This document shows, in pieces, positions 9,137-18,474 of a DNA stretch of 64,000 nucleotides. Source of the stretch: Pelosinus fermentans DSM 17108. Lineage in GTDB: Bacteria; Bacillota; Negativicutes; DSM-13327. A model generated the notes under the pieces. The model was not told where the DNA came from and made no database searches. It worked only from the letters and a program-made list of their open reading frames with translations. Position 1 is the stretch's first letter. Every line of letters begins with the position of its first letter. Both the position numbers and the translations under genes were made by a program. The stretch lies in contig NZ_AKVN02000001.1 in NCBI RefSeq assembly GCF_000271485.2, positions 4,656,501 to 4,720,500 of the forward strand. Reading direction: 5' to 3'.

Positions 9137-9755
9137 TTAACAAGCCTCCAAAAAAAAATTGATTAATCTCTTCCTGAATTTTGCTATTTTTTATAGCTGC
9201 CTCGGATAAAATTAAGTGCGCAGTCGATTCAAAAAGGGTACGATATGCACAGAGCCCATTCGCCTTGAGTGTGGTACCCGTTTCAACAATGTCGATAAAG
9301 CAATCTGCGACTCCTAGAACAACGGCTGCCTCAACAGAACCGTGAAGCTCTAGGATTTGATACTTTTTTATATCCATACTATCAAAGTACTTTTTTGCAA
9401 CGATTGGGTGTTCTGTAGCAACAACGAAAGATTCTTTACTATGAGAGCTTTTGCCACCTATCTTACCTCCGAGAACCATCGAGCAATTTCCAAACCCCAA
9501 ATTATGCATTAGCGGTGGCGAATCCCATGAATCGCATATTAAATCCTTACCTAATATTCCTGCATCCACATACTTACGACTAATATAAGTCATAATGTCC
9601 TTGGGTTTTACTTGAACAAAAGTAAGGTTTTTTTGTTGATTATGCCAAATCATAGATCGTCCTTGAGAAAAAATTTCTTTTCCGCAGAGTCCGCGCTGAG
9701 CCAAATATTCGACGCTTTCTCGCATTAAACGTCCCTTAGGTAACGCAATTTTCAA
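9126..9755 (-). CDS. hisG: ATP phosphoribosyltransferase, short form (HisG-S-like)
   Basis: A 209-residue protein with the full HisG catalytic fold: an N-terminal LPKGRL, VDAGILGKDLI, and the PRPP-binding loop DIVETGTTLKANGL. It lacks the C-terminal regulatory domain, so it is the short form, which in histidine synthesis works with HisZ; no hisZ is visible here. The start is TTG 9755 at good distance from AGGAGG. It sits between ketosynthase and ACP genes in an operon without other his genes, so it may transfer phosphoribose in a specialised pathway. HisG itself attaches PRPP to N1 of ATP. Confidence 0.85.
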   Translation of the reverse strand: MKIALPKGRLMRESVEYLAQRGLCGKEIFSQGRSMIWHNQQKNLTFVQVKPKDIMTYISRKYVDAGILGKDLICDSWDSPPLMHNLGFGNCSMVLGGKIGGKSSHSKESFVVATEHPIVAKKYFDSMDIKKYQILELHGSVEAAVVLGVADCFIDIVETGTTLKANGLCAYRTLFESTAHLILSEAAIKNSKIQEEINQFFFGGLLNVI

Positions 9756-9767
9756 ATGAAAGACCTC

Positions 9768-10927
9768 CTATCTAGTAATCGCTACAGCAGATGAGTTACC
9801 CCCAACGCCGTGATTGATTATTAAGGCGCTTCTGACATTTAAATTAAGTTTTTGTTTGGGAACCCAATTCTCGGGGCTCTTACCGTATTCTTATCGTTGG
9901 TGATATTTCTTGAGATTGAAGCATTTCTAATTGACACGAGATTTTGAAGAATAGTGGACGACCCAAAAGAATGACCGGTACTGGACTTAATGGAAAAAAT
10001 GGGAACAGATAATCCATTCAAGTACGCGCGAATAGCTGAAGCTTCCATTGCATCAGCAGCGGGTATACCTAATGCAGGCGAACTTATTACATCCAGGTAA
10101 CTCGTCAAAACTGACTGCATTACTTGCTTGAGCCTAGTACCAGTTCTTTCAAGAGAGTATAAATCGTATGCATCATTCAAAGAATTAATTCCAACAATTC
10201 TTGCAGAGTCTTCCCGGTTGGTTTTTTCTACCAGTATGCCTGGGCATGCTTTGAACAAAATCATACCCGATGAAGCATTGTCGAAAGGAATTCCGCTTAG
10301 TTCACTAATTCCGCGAGATAAGAACGACATTTTAGCAGGTAATCCCAGGAGTGTTAAATAAACAGGGTCGTCAACTCCTATAATAATTGCTCTAATTAAT
10401 CCCTTATTGAGCAACGTAATGGCTATCGACAAAGCATCAATACCAGAAGTACATGAATTTGAGATGGTATGTGATGGTCCTGAAAAACCCAACTTAGAAT
10501 TTATAGCAACGGAAAAAGAATGATTAAGTTTCTTATTGCAGGACAACTGTTAGCTAAATCAAGATTTAGAAATTCCATTTCCCAACAAGAAAGTGATCCG
10601 AATGTAGTTCCAATAAATACACTGGTACGAGAATTTTGAACATCCGAAATGTTAATATGGGAATTTTCAATAATCTGTTCAGCAACTTATAGGCACCAGC
10701 TAGTCCTGAAGTGACTTGTTGCCATACTGATTTATTTTATCTCTAGTGACTAATTCAATAACTCCCGCAACTTTAAGCCCGAATAAATCTGTTTGCTCTT
10801 GCGAAGTAAGAGTACGGAAACAAGGGATTCCACTGAAAACGCCTTCAAATAATGGTTGCATTCCATAACCGTATGGGGTAACAACTTCCATTGCAGCGAT
10901 ATAATACTCAGAACTCAAAGTTTCCAT
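9768..10927 (-). pseudogene. Beta-ketoacyl synthase (KAS I/II-like), several frameshifts
   Basis: Pieces in different frames line up with a ketosynthase of about 385 residues: N-terminal YYIAAMEVVTPYGYG, a middle piece TSVFIGTTFGSL, the active-site cysteine in SNSCTSGIDALSIA, SSTGHSFGSS, and the C-terminal INHGVGGNSSAVAITR. Frame changes are needed near 10715, 10695, 10535 and 9850, the last in a short A-run. The usual HGTGT motif reads as PALGI before PAADAMEA, so the first catalytic histidine appears to be lost. The gene overlaps the DUF362 end and stops 12 bp before hisG. Not functional as read, unless the consensus is wrong. Confidence 0.75.
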
Positions 10928-12151
10928 AAACTCCACTGCTTAATACCTCAAGGTAATTATTTAAATTTTCAATTTCACTTTTTTCGGAGGTGATTAGCCA
11001 ATCGAAACCCCATTTTTTTTCACGATGAGCTAAGCGTACAAGGTGCAAACATTCACGATAGGTTGCCGCATACCATTGAGGGCCAAATCTGTTTACATAT
11101 AGCCATCCTAATCCATACTCTTTCACAAGTTCATTGCGATGTTTTAAACAATACTTCACGCCTGCAGTGACTTCTGATACCCACTCCTTAACCATTTCGG
11201 GGGTGTAAGGACGCATTCTGTTTAAAGTGTATTTATATGCAGGAGCAGGAAAGCTTCGTTTGACTATAGTATTTTTTTGCTCTTGGCCTTTAGAAAAAGC
11301 AGTTAAGTAATTTTCACAAGATTCAAACGGCGTCTCGGGAAACTTCGCGTAACAATCAAGCCCCATGTAATCCATAGAAACTTTATCGACTTCCAAAGGT
11401 TCATTGCCCACTAATAAAGTTTCAGGGCAAATAGGTTCCCCTATAAAATTATAGTTGCAAGAAACAATTCCATCAATAATTGACAAATGAGGGGTAGCTA
11501 TTTTGGCAACATCGATTATTGTACGTAATAAACGAATTGGATTAGAATGAAGCCCCCCCTGTCACCGTCCCCATAATAAGGACTAGGCAATAAGCCGAAC
11601 ATATTTTTAATACTTAGAGTAATACCGGCTGTTCCATGTATTTTAAGTTTTGCAGCAGAAATTAACATATCTGTTTCTAAAACAATTTTGGGAATCCAAT
11701 ACCTAGAATGCATATCCCCCGAGGAAACTTCCACCACAGGAAGAGTATTAGTATTAAGAAGCCCCACGTCATATTTCCTTGAGATTAAATCATAACCGGA
11801 ATTCTTCCAAATATCATCTTCCTTTTCCCCAGATTGAAGATCAAGATCAACACCCTCAATAATATTGATATCTACGGAAGGATTATAGAAACGCAATAGA
11901 CGGATTAGTCCAGCAACAACCATAGGATCAGTACTAGCAATAGGGCGGCCTTTATATAGCTTATTTCGTTCATCTCGAGCAGTATAAAGGAAGCTCATTA
12001 GGTTAACCTTGATGAGAATATTGTTAGCGTTTCTAATTTGTCGCAAAAATGGTTCATGTTCGTTCAAACAATCTTGAAGACGATAAAATATTTCATCTTC
12101 AGTAGAAGATACTGGGCAACGAATTACTTCAACAAATGAAGAAATCTCCAT
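10908..12151 (-). pseudogene. DUF362-family protein, single frameshift in a G7 run
   Basis: Frames 12151-11516 and 11486-10908 belong to one DUF362-family protein of about 413 residues. The first half has ILIKVNL and later LKIHGTAGITLSIKNMFG; after PYYGDGDRGG the true continuation is LHSNPIRLLRTIIDVAK, SIIDGIVSCNYN and GNEPLEVDKV. Correct reading requires a change of one base in the run of seven C (plus strand) at about 11555-11561. Everything else is open. This may be a sequencing error, a phase-variable tract or early decay. DUF362 proteins have no settled general function; no ferredoxin motif is visible. Confidence 0.78.
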
Positions 12152-13031
12152 CATCTCCTTTAATAAACCTTGTTGGAATTACAGTTGCCGCGGTGCAAAC
12201 GGCACCAGTTATATGTCCCAAGCATATTTCGCCCATTACACCCACGATCTGATATGCGGCAGAAAAAGATAATGAAGGGTTAGACAAACGAAGTAACTGG
12301 ATTGAATTTAGTACTGAAGACTGAATAGCTAAATTAACATCAGTACCATATCCTACAATTGCGAGTTGGTTCTCTTTTTTGATAATAGGAAAATCTATAC
12401 TTATATTGCTCGTAGAGAATGAGATGCTGATTGAAGCAGACGTTTCTAAGGCTATTCCGTTGATTTCTCCAGCGCCTTGATAAAGATGCGCATCTCCAAC
12501 ATATACTAGTCCTCCGTCGAACTCAACCGGTAGGAAAACCTCTGCTCCTTCAACTAAAAGATTGATATCAAGGTTACCACCCGTTTTCCCACATCTCCCT
12601 GATCTTGTACGTTCGCAAGTTGCTGCTCCAATTACACCCAGAGATGGTCTGGTTTTTAAGTTATATCCATCTAATTGGGGCTGTAGTGTTGAAAGAATAT
12701 CGAAGCGACGTTCATATTCGTGCCCCTTAAGGACGCCCGTTGAAAGAGAGTTTGCATTGTATGAATTCTTGTGAGGTTGAATTTTATGAATTGCAACTCG
12801 TACTGTACTTCCTGCTTTGCAGCCTTCAATAAAAATAGGTCCAAATAAAGGATGGTGCTTTTGTTGTGATTTTTTATACATATAAAAATCGGCAGGTGAT
12901 TGAAATTCACGCCCAAACGCATTAACAATGGGGATTTTCACAATTTGATTTGGAGAAACTGTCAATACTGGCGCTCGCTCAGCTTCCAGAAAATATGCAT
13001 GCTCGTTCATTTGTACGGCATTCTTAATCAT
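12129..13031 (-). CDS. Acetamidase/formamidase family protein
   Basis: A 300-residue protein resembling FmdA/AmdA amidases: GPIFIEGCKAGSTVRVAIHKI, then PSLGVIGAAT, GGNLDINLL, YVGDAHLYQGAGEINGIALE and a C-terminal QIVGVMGEICLGHITGAVC. Members hydrolyse small amides such as formamide and acetamide. The gene overlaps the purC-like end by 8 bp and the DUF362 start by about 23 bp, so it is translationally coupled within the island operon. No strong ribosome site precedes ATG 13031; ATG at residue 8 is an alternative. In this context it could trim an amide or formyl intermediate. Confidence 0.8.
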   Translation of the reverse strand: MIKNAVQMNEHAYFLEAERAPVLTVSPNQIVKIPIVNAFGREFQSPADFYMYKKSQQKHHPLFGPIFIEGCKAGSTVRVAIHKIQPHKNSYNANSLSTGVLKGHEYERRFDILSTLQPQLDGYNLKTRPSLGVIGAATCERTRSGRCGKTGGNLDINLLVEGAEVFLPVEFDGGLVYVGDAHLYQGAGEINGIALETSASISISFSTSNISIDFPIIKKENQLAIVGYGTDVNLAIQSSVLNSIQLLRLSNPSLSFSAAYQIVGVMGEICLGHITGAVCTAATVIPTRFIKGDDGDFFIC

Positions 13032-13755
13032 GTTTAACGTTAATTAAATCTTCTTTTTTTAATTCGACAGGCGCGAGCAATCTATTACAAAGTTCAATAT
13101 AAGAATCCAAAAGATTTCCCCAATCGTAACGAAAAACATCTTTATCAAGAGATTTATTAGATAAATTATCCCACACTCTCATCCCGTCACACGAAATTTC
13201 ATCGCCAATAACAATCTGGTCATTTGCTTTTTTCCCAACCTCGAATTTGTAATCGACAAGCGTAAGTCCCTTTTGTTCAAAGAACGTTTTGAGTACGTCA
13301 TTGACTCGATGTGCTAATTCATAAATTTCTGTGATTTCTTCTTTGGATGCTAAACCTAGAGCTAGCATGTAATCCGTATTCAACATCGGGTCATCTCCAT
13401 ATTTCATATCAATTTTGATGACGGCTGGATCAAATTTTTGTCCTCGCACAAACGGAAACCTAATGCATGCAGAACCTGCAGCGTAATTTCGAGGAATAAC
13501 CTCAAGTTTAAACATTTCAAGTTTATGAATTTTGAAAGCATCAGGCTCTACCCGACTGATTAAGTGAGTGGCAATTCCATTGTCTTCTAGAACATGGAAG
13601 ATTTTTTCCGAAATTGCAGCTCTTACAATTCCCGTTCCAAAAACTCTTGCCGTTTTATTTCCTCCTTGTGCAGTTACATTGTCTAAAAACCTCATAATAT
13701 AATCATCACCATTTTGATGTATGACCTTAGATTTTCCAGCAAATACTAGTTTCAA
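13024..13755 (-). CDS. SAICAR synthetase (PurC) homologue in a specialised operon
   Basis: A 243-residue member of the PurC family, which makes an ATP-dependent amide bond between a carboxy-aminoimidazole ribotide and aspartate. Starting at TTG 13755 behind AAGGGGTG gives MKLVFAGKSKVIHQ, the family's N-terminus. Key motifs are kept: RNYAAGS, LVDYKFEVGK, IGDEISCDGMRVWD. No other purine genes are near, so it is probably a paralogue recruited as an amide ligase on a nucleotide-like carboxylate. Housekeeping PurC cannot be ruled out without the rest of the genome. Confidence 0.85.
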   Translation of the reverse strand: MKLVFAGKSKVIHQNGDDYIMRFLDNVTAQGGNKTARVFGTGIVRAAISEKIFHVLEDNGIATHLISRVEPDAFKIHKLEMFKLEVIPRNYAAGSACIRFPFVRGQKFDPAVIKIDMKYGDDPMLNTDYMLALGLASKEEITEIYELAHRVNDVLKTFFEQKGLTLVDYKFEVGKKANDQIVIGDEISCDGMRVWDNLSNKSLDKDVFRYDWGNLLDSYIELCNRLLAPVELKKEDLINVKHD

Positions 13756-13790
13756 AATAATCACCCCTTAATTTATATAAAATAAAAAAA

Positions 13791-15050
13791 TCAGTTCCAA
13801 CTATTCAAATATTCAATTTGATCGGAAGTTAGCTTGTCAATTTTTACGCCAATACTATCAAGACGTAATTGAGCCACTTTTTCATCAATCTCTTTCGGTA
13901 GTTCTAAAAGCTTAGGGGGAAGATTTTTTCCATTATGAAGTAAATATTCTTGAGCTAGGCATTGTAGAGAAAATGAAAGATCAATAATTTCAACAGGATG
14001 TCCATCACTAGCGACGAGGTTGACAAGCCTTCCTTCTCCCAGAAGATAAAGTTTACGACCATTATTCAAAACATATTCTTGCGTATTGTCTCTCACAAGC
14101 CTTGGTGGTTCACAAGAAATTGATATTAAGTCATTTTTATTTATTTCAACGTCAAAATGCCCTGCATTAGCTAAAATCGCACCATCTTTCATTTGAAGGA
14201 AATGAGAGGTTCTAATTACGTTGTTACATCCAGTTACTGTAACAAAGAAGTCTCCCCTAGGAGCCGCCGCAGACAACGGCATGACTTCAAAACCATCCAT
14301 TATTGCTTCGTTCGCAGGGATGGGGTCTACTTCACATACAATAACTTTTGCTCCCATTCCTTTTGCTCTCATTGCCACTCCTTTTCCGCACCATCCATAA
14401 CCAATAACGACGAAGTTTTTGCCACATACAGTTTGATTAGTAGTATGCATTATAGCTTCCATTGCAGATTGCCCAGTGCCATACCTATTATCAAACATTT
14501 GCTTCATTTTTGCGTTATTAACCGCTATAACTGGATGTTTTAAAACTCCTTGGGCTTCCATAGCCCGGAATCTAACTATTCCACATGTAGTCTCTTCGGA
14601 AATCCCAATAAGTTTAGGGGCAAGCTCTGGACGAAGAGCATAAAGAGTCGCTGTGAGATCAGCTCCATCGTCTAAAATTTGATCAGGGTTCGAATCCAAT
14701 ACTCGTAGAAGCTGTTGTTTATACTCTTCTGGAGTAGCTCCACGCCAAGAATGTACTGAAATTCCTTTATGAACCAAAGCGGCTGCACAATCGTCTTGAG
14801 TAGTTAATAAATTACATCCAGTAATAGAAATATTTGCCCCTCCATTTTGTAAAACCAATGCCATATAAGCTGTTTTTGCCTCAAGATGAATACACATAGC
14901 GATTGTTTTCCCGGCAAAAGGTTTCTCGTAAGAATACCGCTCATTAATAGAACGTAAAATTGGCATGCGTTGGCTCATCCATTCAATCTTTTTAAAACCA
15001 GATTCCCAAAAGGAAGGATTCTTAATTGTAGATGATAGGAGAGAAGACAT
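13791..15050 (-). CDS. ahcY: S-adenosylhomocysteine (or S-inosylhomocysteine) hydrolase
   Basis: A 419-residue SAHH-family protein. It has CIHLEAKTA, DDGADLTATL, SEETTCGIVR, NNAKMKQMFDNRYGTGQS and the NAD loop VIGYGWCGKG. It lacks the insertion of the long mesophilic forms. ATG 15050 follows GGAGG inside the end of the deaminase gene, one base after its stop codon, so the two are coupled. Some archaea are known to deaminate SAH first and then cleave S-inosylhomocysteine with a SAHH relative; the deaminase-hydrolase pairing here suggests that route. It would recycle homocysteine after methylation. Confidence 0.92.
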   Translation of the reverse strand: MSSLLSSTIKNPSFWESGFKKIEWMSQRMPILRSINERYSYEKPFAGKTIAMCIHLEAKTAYMALVLQNGGANISITGCNLLTTQDDCAAALVHKGISVHSWRGATPEEYKQQLLRVLDSNPDQILDDGADLTATLYALRPELAPKLIGISEETTCGIVRFRAMEAQGVLKHPVIAVNNAKMKQMFDNRYGTGQSAMEAIMHTTNQTVCGKNFVVIGYGWCGKGVAMRAKGMGAKVIVCEVDPIPANEAIMDGFEVMPLSAAAPRGDFFVTVTGCNNVIRTSHFLQMKDGAILANAGHFDVEINKNDLISISCEPPRLVRDNTQEYVLNNGRKLYLLGEGRLVNLVASDGHPVEIIDLSFSLQCLAQEYLLHNGKNLPPKLLELPKEIDEKVAQLRLDSIGVKIDKLTSDQIEYLNSWN

Positions 15051-15051
15051 A

Positions 15052-16338
15052 TTAAACGATTCCTCCCAAAAGTTTATTTGATATCTCCTGTACTTTTTTA
15101 TATACTTCAAGTTCGTCATAGGTCAGAATTTTTCTATCTTTCATTAATACGTTTCCATTTACTATAGACGTGGTTACATCTGCGCCATTTACTGAATAAC
15201 ACAGAGAAGCAAGTATGTTATCTTTGCGTAAGGGGTGAAGCCGTGGAGTATGTTTTGTCACGATGATGATATCTGCTTTATTTCCGATTTTTATTTCTCC
15301 AACATCTGTAATTCCTAAAGCTTGTGCACCATTAGACGTAGCCATTTTCATTAGTGTGGGCGCTTCAAGTATTGTAGGATCTCCATGATGGTTTTTCTGC
15401 ATCCAAGCTACAGCCTTAATTTCCTCAAACATATCTAAAGTTGATGCACTGCCCAAACCATCTGTTCCTAAGGCTACGTTTATTCCTAGTTTGAGCATAA
15501 GCGGAATAGGTGCCACGCCACAGCCAAGTTTCATGTTGCTAACGGGATTATGCGAAATTGACACATCCTTCCCAATCATAAGATGGACGTCATCCCTAGA
15601 TAAATTTACAGAATGCGCAAGTAAACATTTGCGATCAAAAACCTTAAGATCATATAAATATCTAGTCGGAGACTTTTTGTATTGGGCATAAATTTGCTCA
15701 ACTTCTTCCGATGTTTCGGCTAAGTGAATATGGATCGGAATATTCAGAAGATCAGAAACCGAAAGAACTTCTTCAAGGAAGTCCGGAGGACAGGTAAATG
15801 GGGCATGGGGTCCGATCATGCATGTAATCCTTCCATCGGATGATTTATGATATTTTTGCGTAAAGTCTTCGACACTCCGCAATAAGTCTTTTCGCTTTCT
15901 TCCCTGCGGAATGAGACCTCGGCATAATGATGCTCTTATACCTGAAGTTGACACAGCACTAGCAACAGCTTCCATATGAAAATACATATCTGCAAAGGTC
16001 GTAGTACCGGTTTTAATCATTTCGGTTATTGCTAAAAGTGTACACCAATACACATCATCTTCACTCATCTGGTCTTCAATTGGCCAGATTCTTTTTTCTA
16101 ACCAATCCATCAATCTAAGATCGTCAGAATATCCACGAAACAATGACATTGCAGCGTGATTGTGACAGTTGACTAGTCCAGGTAAAACTAGCTGATCGCT
16201 GGCATCTACCACAGTTTCAGCCTCTTCTTCAATGATTTCATCAATTTTAGCAATCACACCATCTTTGATCAGTATATCGCTCTTAATAAAGCCATTCTCA
16301 TGAGTTAACACAGTTCCGTTTTTTACTATAATGTTCAT
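15052..16338 (-). CDS. mtaD: Amidohydrolase: S-adenosylhomocysteine/methylthioadenosine deaminase
   Basis: A 428-residue metal-dependent amidohydrolase of the MTA/SAH deaminase group. Metal and catalytic motifs visible are NCHNHAAMSLFRG, IHIHLAETSEEV, LLAHSVNLS and GTDGLGSASTLDMFEE. Family members convert SAH to S-inosylhomocysteine or MTA to methylthioinosine. The ATG overlaps the stop of the HAD gene (ATGA) and the gene ends one base before the SAHH start. In the operon it acts upstream of the hydrolase. Confidence 0.88.
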   Translation of the reverse strand: MNIIVKNGTVLTHENGFIKSDILIKDGVIAKIDEIIEEEAETVVDASDQLVLPGLVNCHNHAAMSLFRGYSDDLRLMDWLEKRIWPIEDQMSEDDVYWCTLLAITEMIKTGTTTFADMYFHMEAVASAVSTSGIRASLCRGLIPQGRKRKDLLRSVEDFTQKYHKSSDGRITCMIGPHAPFTCPPDFLEEVLSVSDLLNIPIHIHLAETSEEVEQIYAQYKKSPTRYLYDLKVFDRKCLLAHSVNLSRDDVHLMIGKDVSISHNPVSNMKLGCGVAPIPLMLKLGINVALGTDGLGSASTLDMFEEIKAVAWMQKNHHGDPTILEAPTLMKMATSNGAQALGITDVGEIKIGNKADIIIVTKHTPRLHPLRKDNILASLCYSVNGADVTTSIVNGNVLMKDRKILTYDELEVYKKVQEISNKLLGGIV

Positions 16339-17087
16339 TTTTTCCCTCCAAGTACTATTTCTAAAGCCTCAGCTACGCCATTTCCACCATTAGATGGTAC
16401 CACAAGACTCGAAAGTTTTCGCACTTTTCCAATTGCATTTGGCATTGCAACTGGCAGTTTCACTAAAGATAACAATTCAATATCATTTTCATCATCTCCA
16501 ATCGCCATACTTTCCTCCCAAGAAAATCTAAGCTCTTTCAGAACGATTTCCGCCCCATAGGCTTTATTTATACGGTCTGGAAGAATTTCAAGCCATTTAT
16601 TTAAACGATTTTTAAGAGCGTTTAACAAATTATTGTCGCTGGAACTACTAACAAGAATTTTATGTAATAAATTAAAATCAACCTCTGATATTTCTTTAAT
16701 TAATTTAGGAACTACATTGCCACAACGAGACCATTTCAAGGTATCATCGTCCCATCTTTTCATTAGAGGCCCATTAGCACTCTCAATCCATAGGTTTTCG
16801 TATGTTGGAAGGTTTTCAAGAATTTCTTTAACCCGTATAGGGTCCAAATATGTTGTGGAATAACATGTACAATAGTTATGCACCAAACCGCCGTTATAAT
16901 TAATAATTGGCGTATCTAAACCTAAAACATCGTAAAGAAACCTTGTGTCACGACTCGGTCGGGCTGTTGCTATGATAATTTTGACAATATTTTTGTACTT
17001 TCTTATGGCTTCGAAATTTTTCAAACTTAACTCGCCATGATTATTGAGAAGAGTATGATCCAAATCAACAAAGACAACTTTGATCAT
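16335..17087 (-). CDS. HAD-superfamily phosphatase (Cof type)
   Basis: A 250-residue HAD hydrolase with motif I DLDHTLLNN, motif II IIATARPSRD and motif IV AIGDDENDIELL, with the cap inserted between motifs II and III as in Cof/type IIB enzymes. These remove phosphate from sugars or nucleotides. ATG 17087 lies seven bases after GGAGGA and overlaps the aminotransferase stop by 4 bp. A nucleotide- or sugar-phosphate intermediate of the island pathway is a plausible substrate. Confidence 0.83.
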   Translation of the reverse strand: MIKVVFVDLDHTLLNNHGELSLKNFEAIRKYKNIVKIIIATARPSRDTRFLYDVLGLDTPIINYNGGLVHNYCTCYSTTYLDPIRVKEILENLPTYENLWIESANGPLMKRWDDDTLKWSRCGNVVPKLIKEISEVDFNLLHKILVSSSSDNNLLNALKNRLNKWLEILPDRINKAYGAEIVLKELRFSWEESMAIGDDENDIELLSLVKLPVAMPNAIGKVRKLSSLVVPSNGGNGVAEALEIVLGGKK

Positions 17088-18217
17088 AGTTGCTCCTCCA
17101 AACATTTCTTAAGCCTATTTATGCCATCACAAAGCATAATAGGAGAACAAGCAAAATTGAATCTGATAAAGTTAGATGTATTATGGCTAAATGTTCTTCC
17201 TTCGCTTATAAGTAATTTGCCTTTATCCTTAAAAAAATCAAACAAAGATATTTTAAAATTGGATTTTATTTCTATCCAGCAAAGGAAAGTACCTTCTGTA
17301 CGGGTCATTTCTATAGAAGGTAAAGTTGCAATTTCGCTTGTCAAATACAAAAGGTTTTGGCTTAAAATTTCTAACTCTTTATTTAAATAATCAATACCTT
17401 GTGCTGTATATAAAGTTACCAATGGCAACAAATTATAATTGGCAGGCTCATAACATAAACTTGCTTGCAGTTTTTTTCTTTGTATGGGATCTGGTACAAT
17501 AAGGTAACTACTCTGTAGATTAGCAACATTAAAAGGTTTATTTGGGCTATTAGCAACAACAAATGAGTCAGCACCCTCTATAGTTAAAGCGGAGAAATGT
17601 TTATTATCTCCAAAAACTATGTCGGAATGAATTTCATCAGAGAAAATCTTTACTCCGTAGCTGTTACACAAATTAAATAAATCAAGAATTTCCTGCTTAT
17701 CAAAAACTCGACCAGTAGGGTTGTGAGGATTACAAAAAACATACATTTTGGGCCTTTCTTTTTCAAAAAGAACTTTCATAACCTCAATATCCATAACGTA
17801 TTTACCATCAAGGTTCTTTTTAAGGTCGATCTCTAAACATCGCCTATTGGCTGCACTTATAACTTTAGGAATATTGGGATAGCATGGAACATGATATACA
17901 ACCGATTCCCCAATACTAGTAAAAGATTCCAAAGCCAATTTTAAAGCGCACATTACTGTGGGTACATATATAATCCAATTCTCCGGTATATTTAAAGAAT
18001 GACGCTGTTTGTACCACCAAGAGATATTTTCTTTATAATTATTTTTCATCGTTATTTGGTAGCCATAATGACCTTGTTTAAAGTATTTTACAAGGGCCTG
18101 ACTTAGGGTATTCAAAGTAGCAAATTCAGTATCTGCTATCCAAAAAGGAAGGGAATCGTCTCCATATTGTTGCCATTTTATAGCCCCACTGTTCCTTCGA
18201 TCTACAAACCTTATCAA
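17084..18217 (-). CDS. PLP-dependent aminotransferase / C-S lyase, PatB/MalY type
   Basis: A 377-residue fold-type I PLP enzyme. The start fits PatB/MalY proteins (RRNSGAIKWQQYG, LPFWIADTEF, HYGYQI). NPHNPTGRVF and FSDEIHSDIVF are typical, and the PLP lysine lies in SPNKPFNVANLQSS. Relatives are cystathionine beta-lyases or aminotransferases. The start is TTG 18217 behind GAGGTGG. It is the first gene of the island operon, so the promoter should lie in 18218-18478; no convincing -35/-10 pair was seen there. Confidence 0.85.
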   Translation of the reverse strand: MIRFVDRRNSGAIKWQQYGDDSLPFWIADTEFATLNTLSQALVKYFKQGHYGYQITMKNNYKENISWWYKQRHSLNIPENWIIYVPTVMCALKLALESFTSIGESVVYHVPCYPNIPKVISAANRRCLEIDLKKNLDGKYVMDIEVMKVLFEKERPKMYVFCNPHNPTGRVFDKQEILDLFNLCNSYGVKIFSDEIHSDIVFGDNKHFSALTIEGADSFVVANSPNKPFNVANLQSSYLIVPDPIQRKKLQASLCYEPANYNLLPLVTLYTAQGIDYLNKELEILSQNLLYLTSEIATLPSIEMTRTEGTFLCWIEIKSNFKISLFDFFKDKGKLLISEGRTFSHNTSNFIRFNFACSPIMLCDGINRLKKCLEEQL

Positions 18218-18474
18218 TATTATCCACCTCTTAAACAGAGTAATTTAACAAAATTAAACATTTTTGACGCCATCGCCACTAGCCATAATAAGTTAGCTTG
18301 TTCTACCTGACTATGTTGCATATTGCTAATTCCTTGATTGGGTTACGTTAATTTGAAGACCTACTTTAGACAAAACGACAAATTATGGTTATTACATATA
18401 AAGTAAAATTTATAAAATATTTGCAATCTAGGTTTTATTCTAGCAAATTATGGAAATAAAACCAAGCCCTAATT

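Noticed and set aside
14193-14543. 116-codon plus-strand frame inside the SAH hydrolase gene
   Set aside because: Shadow of a highly conserved coding sequence on the other strand.
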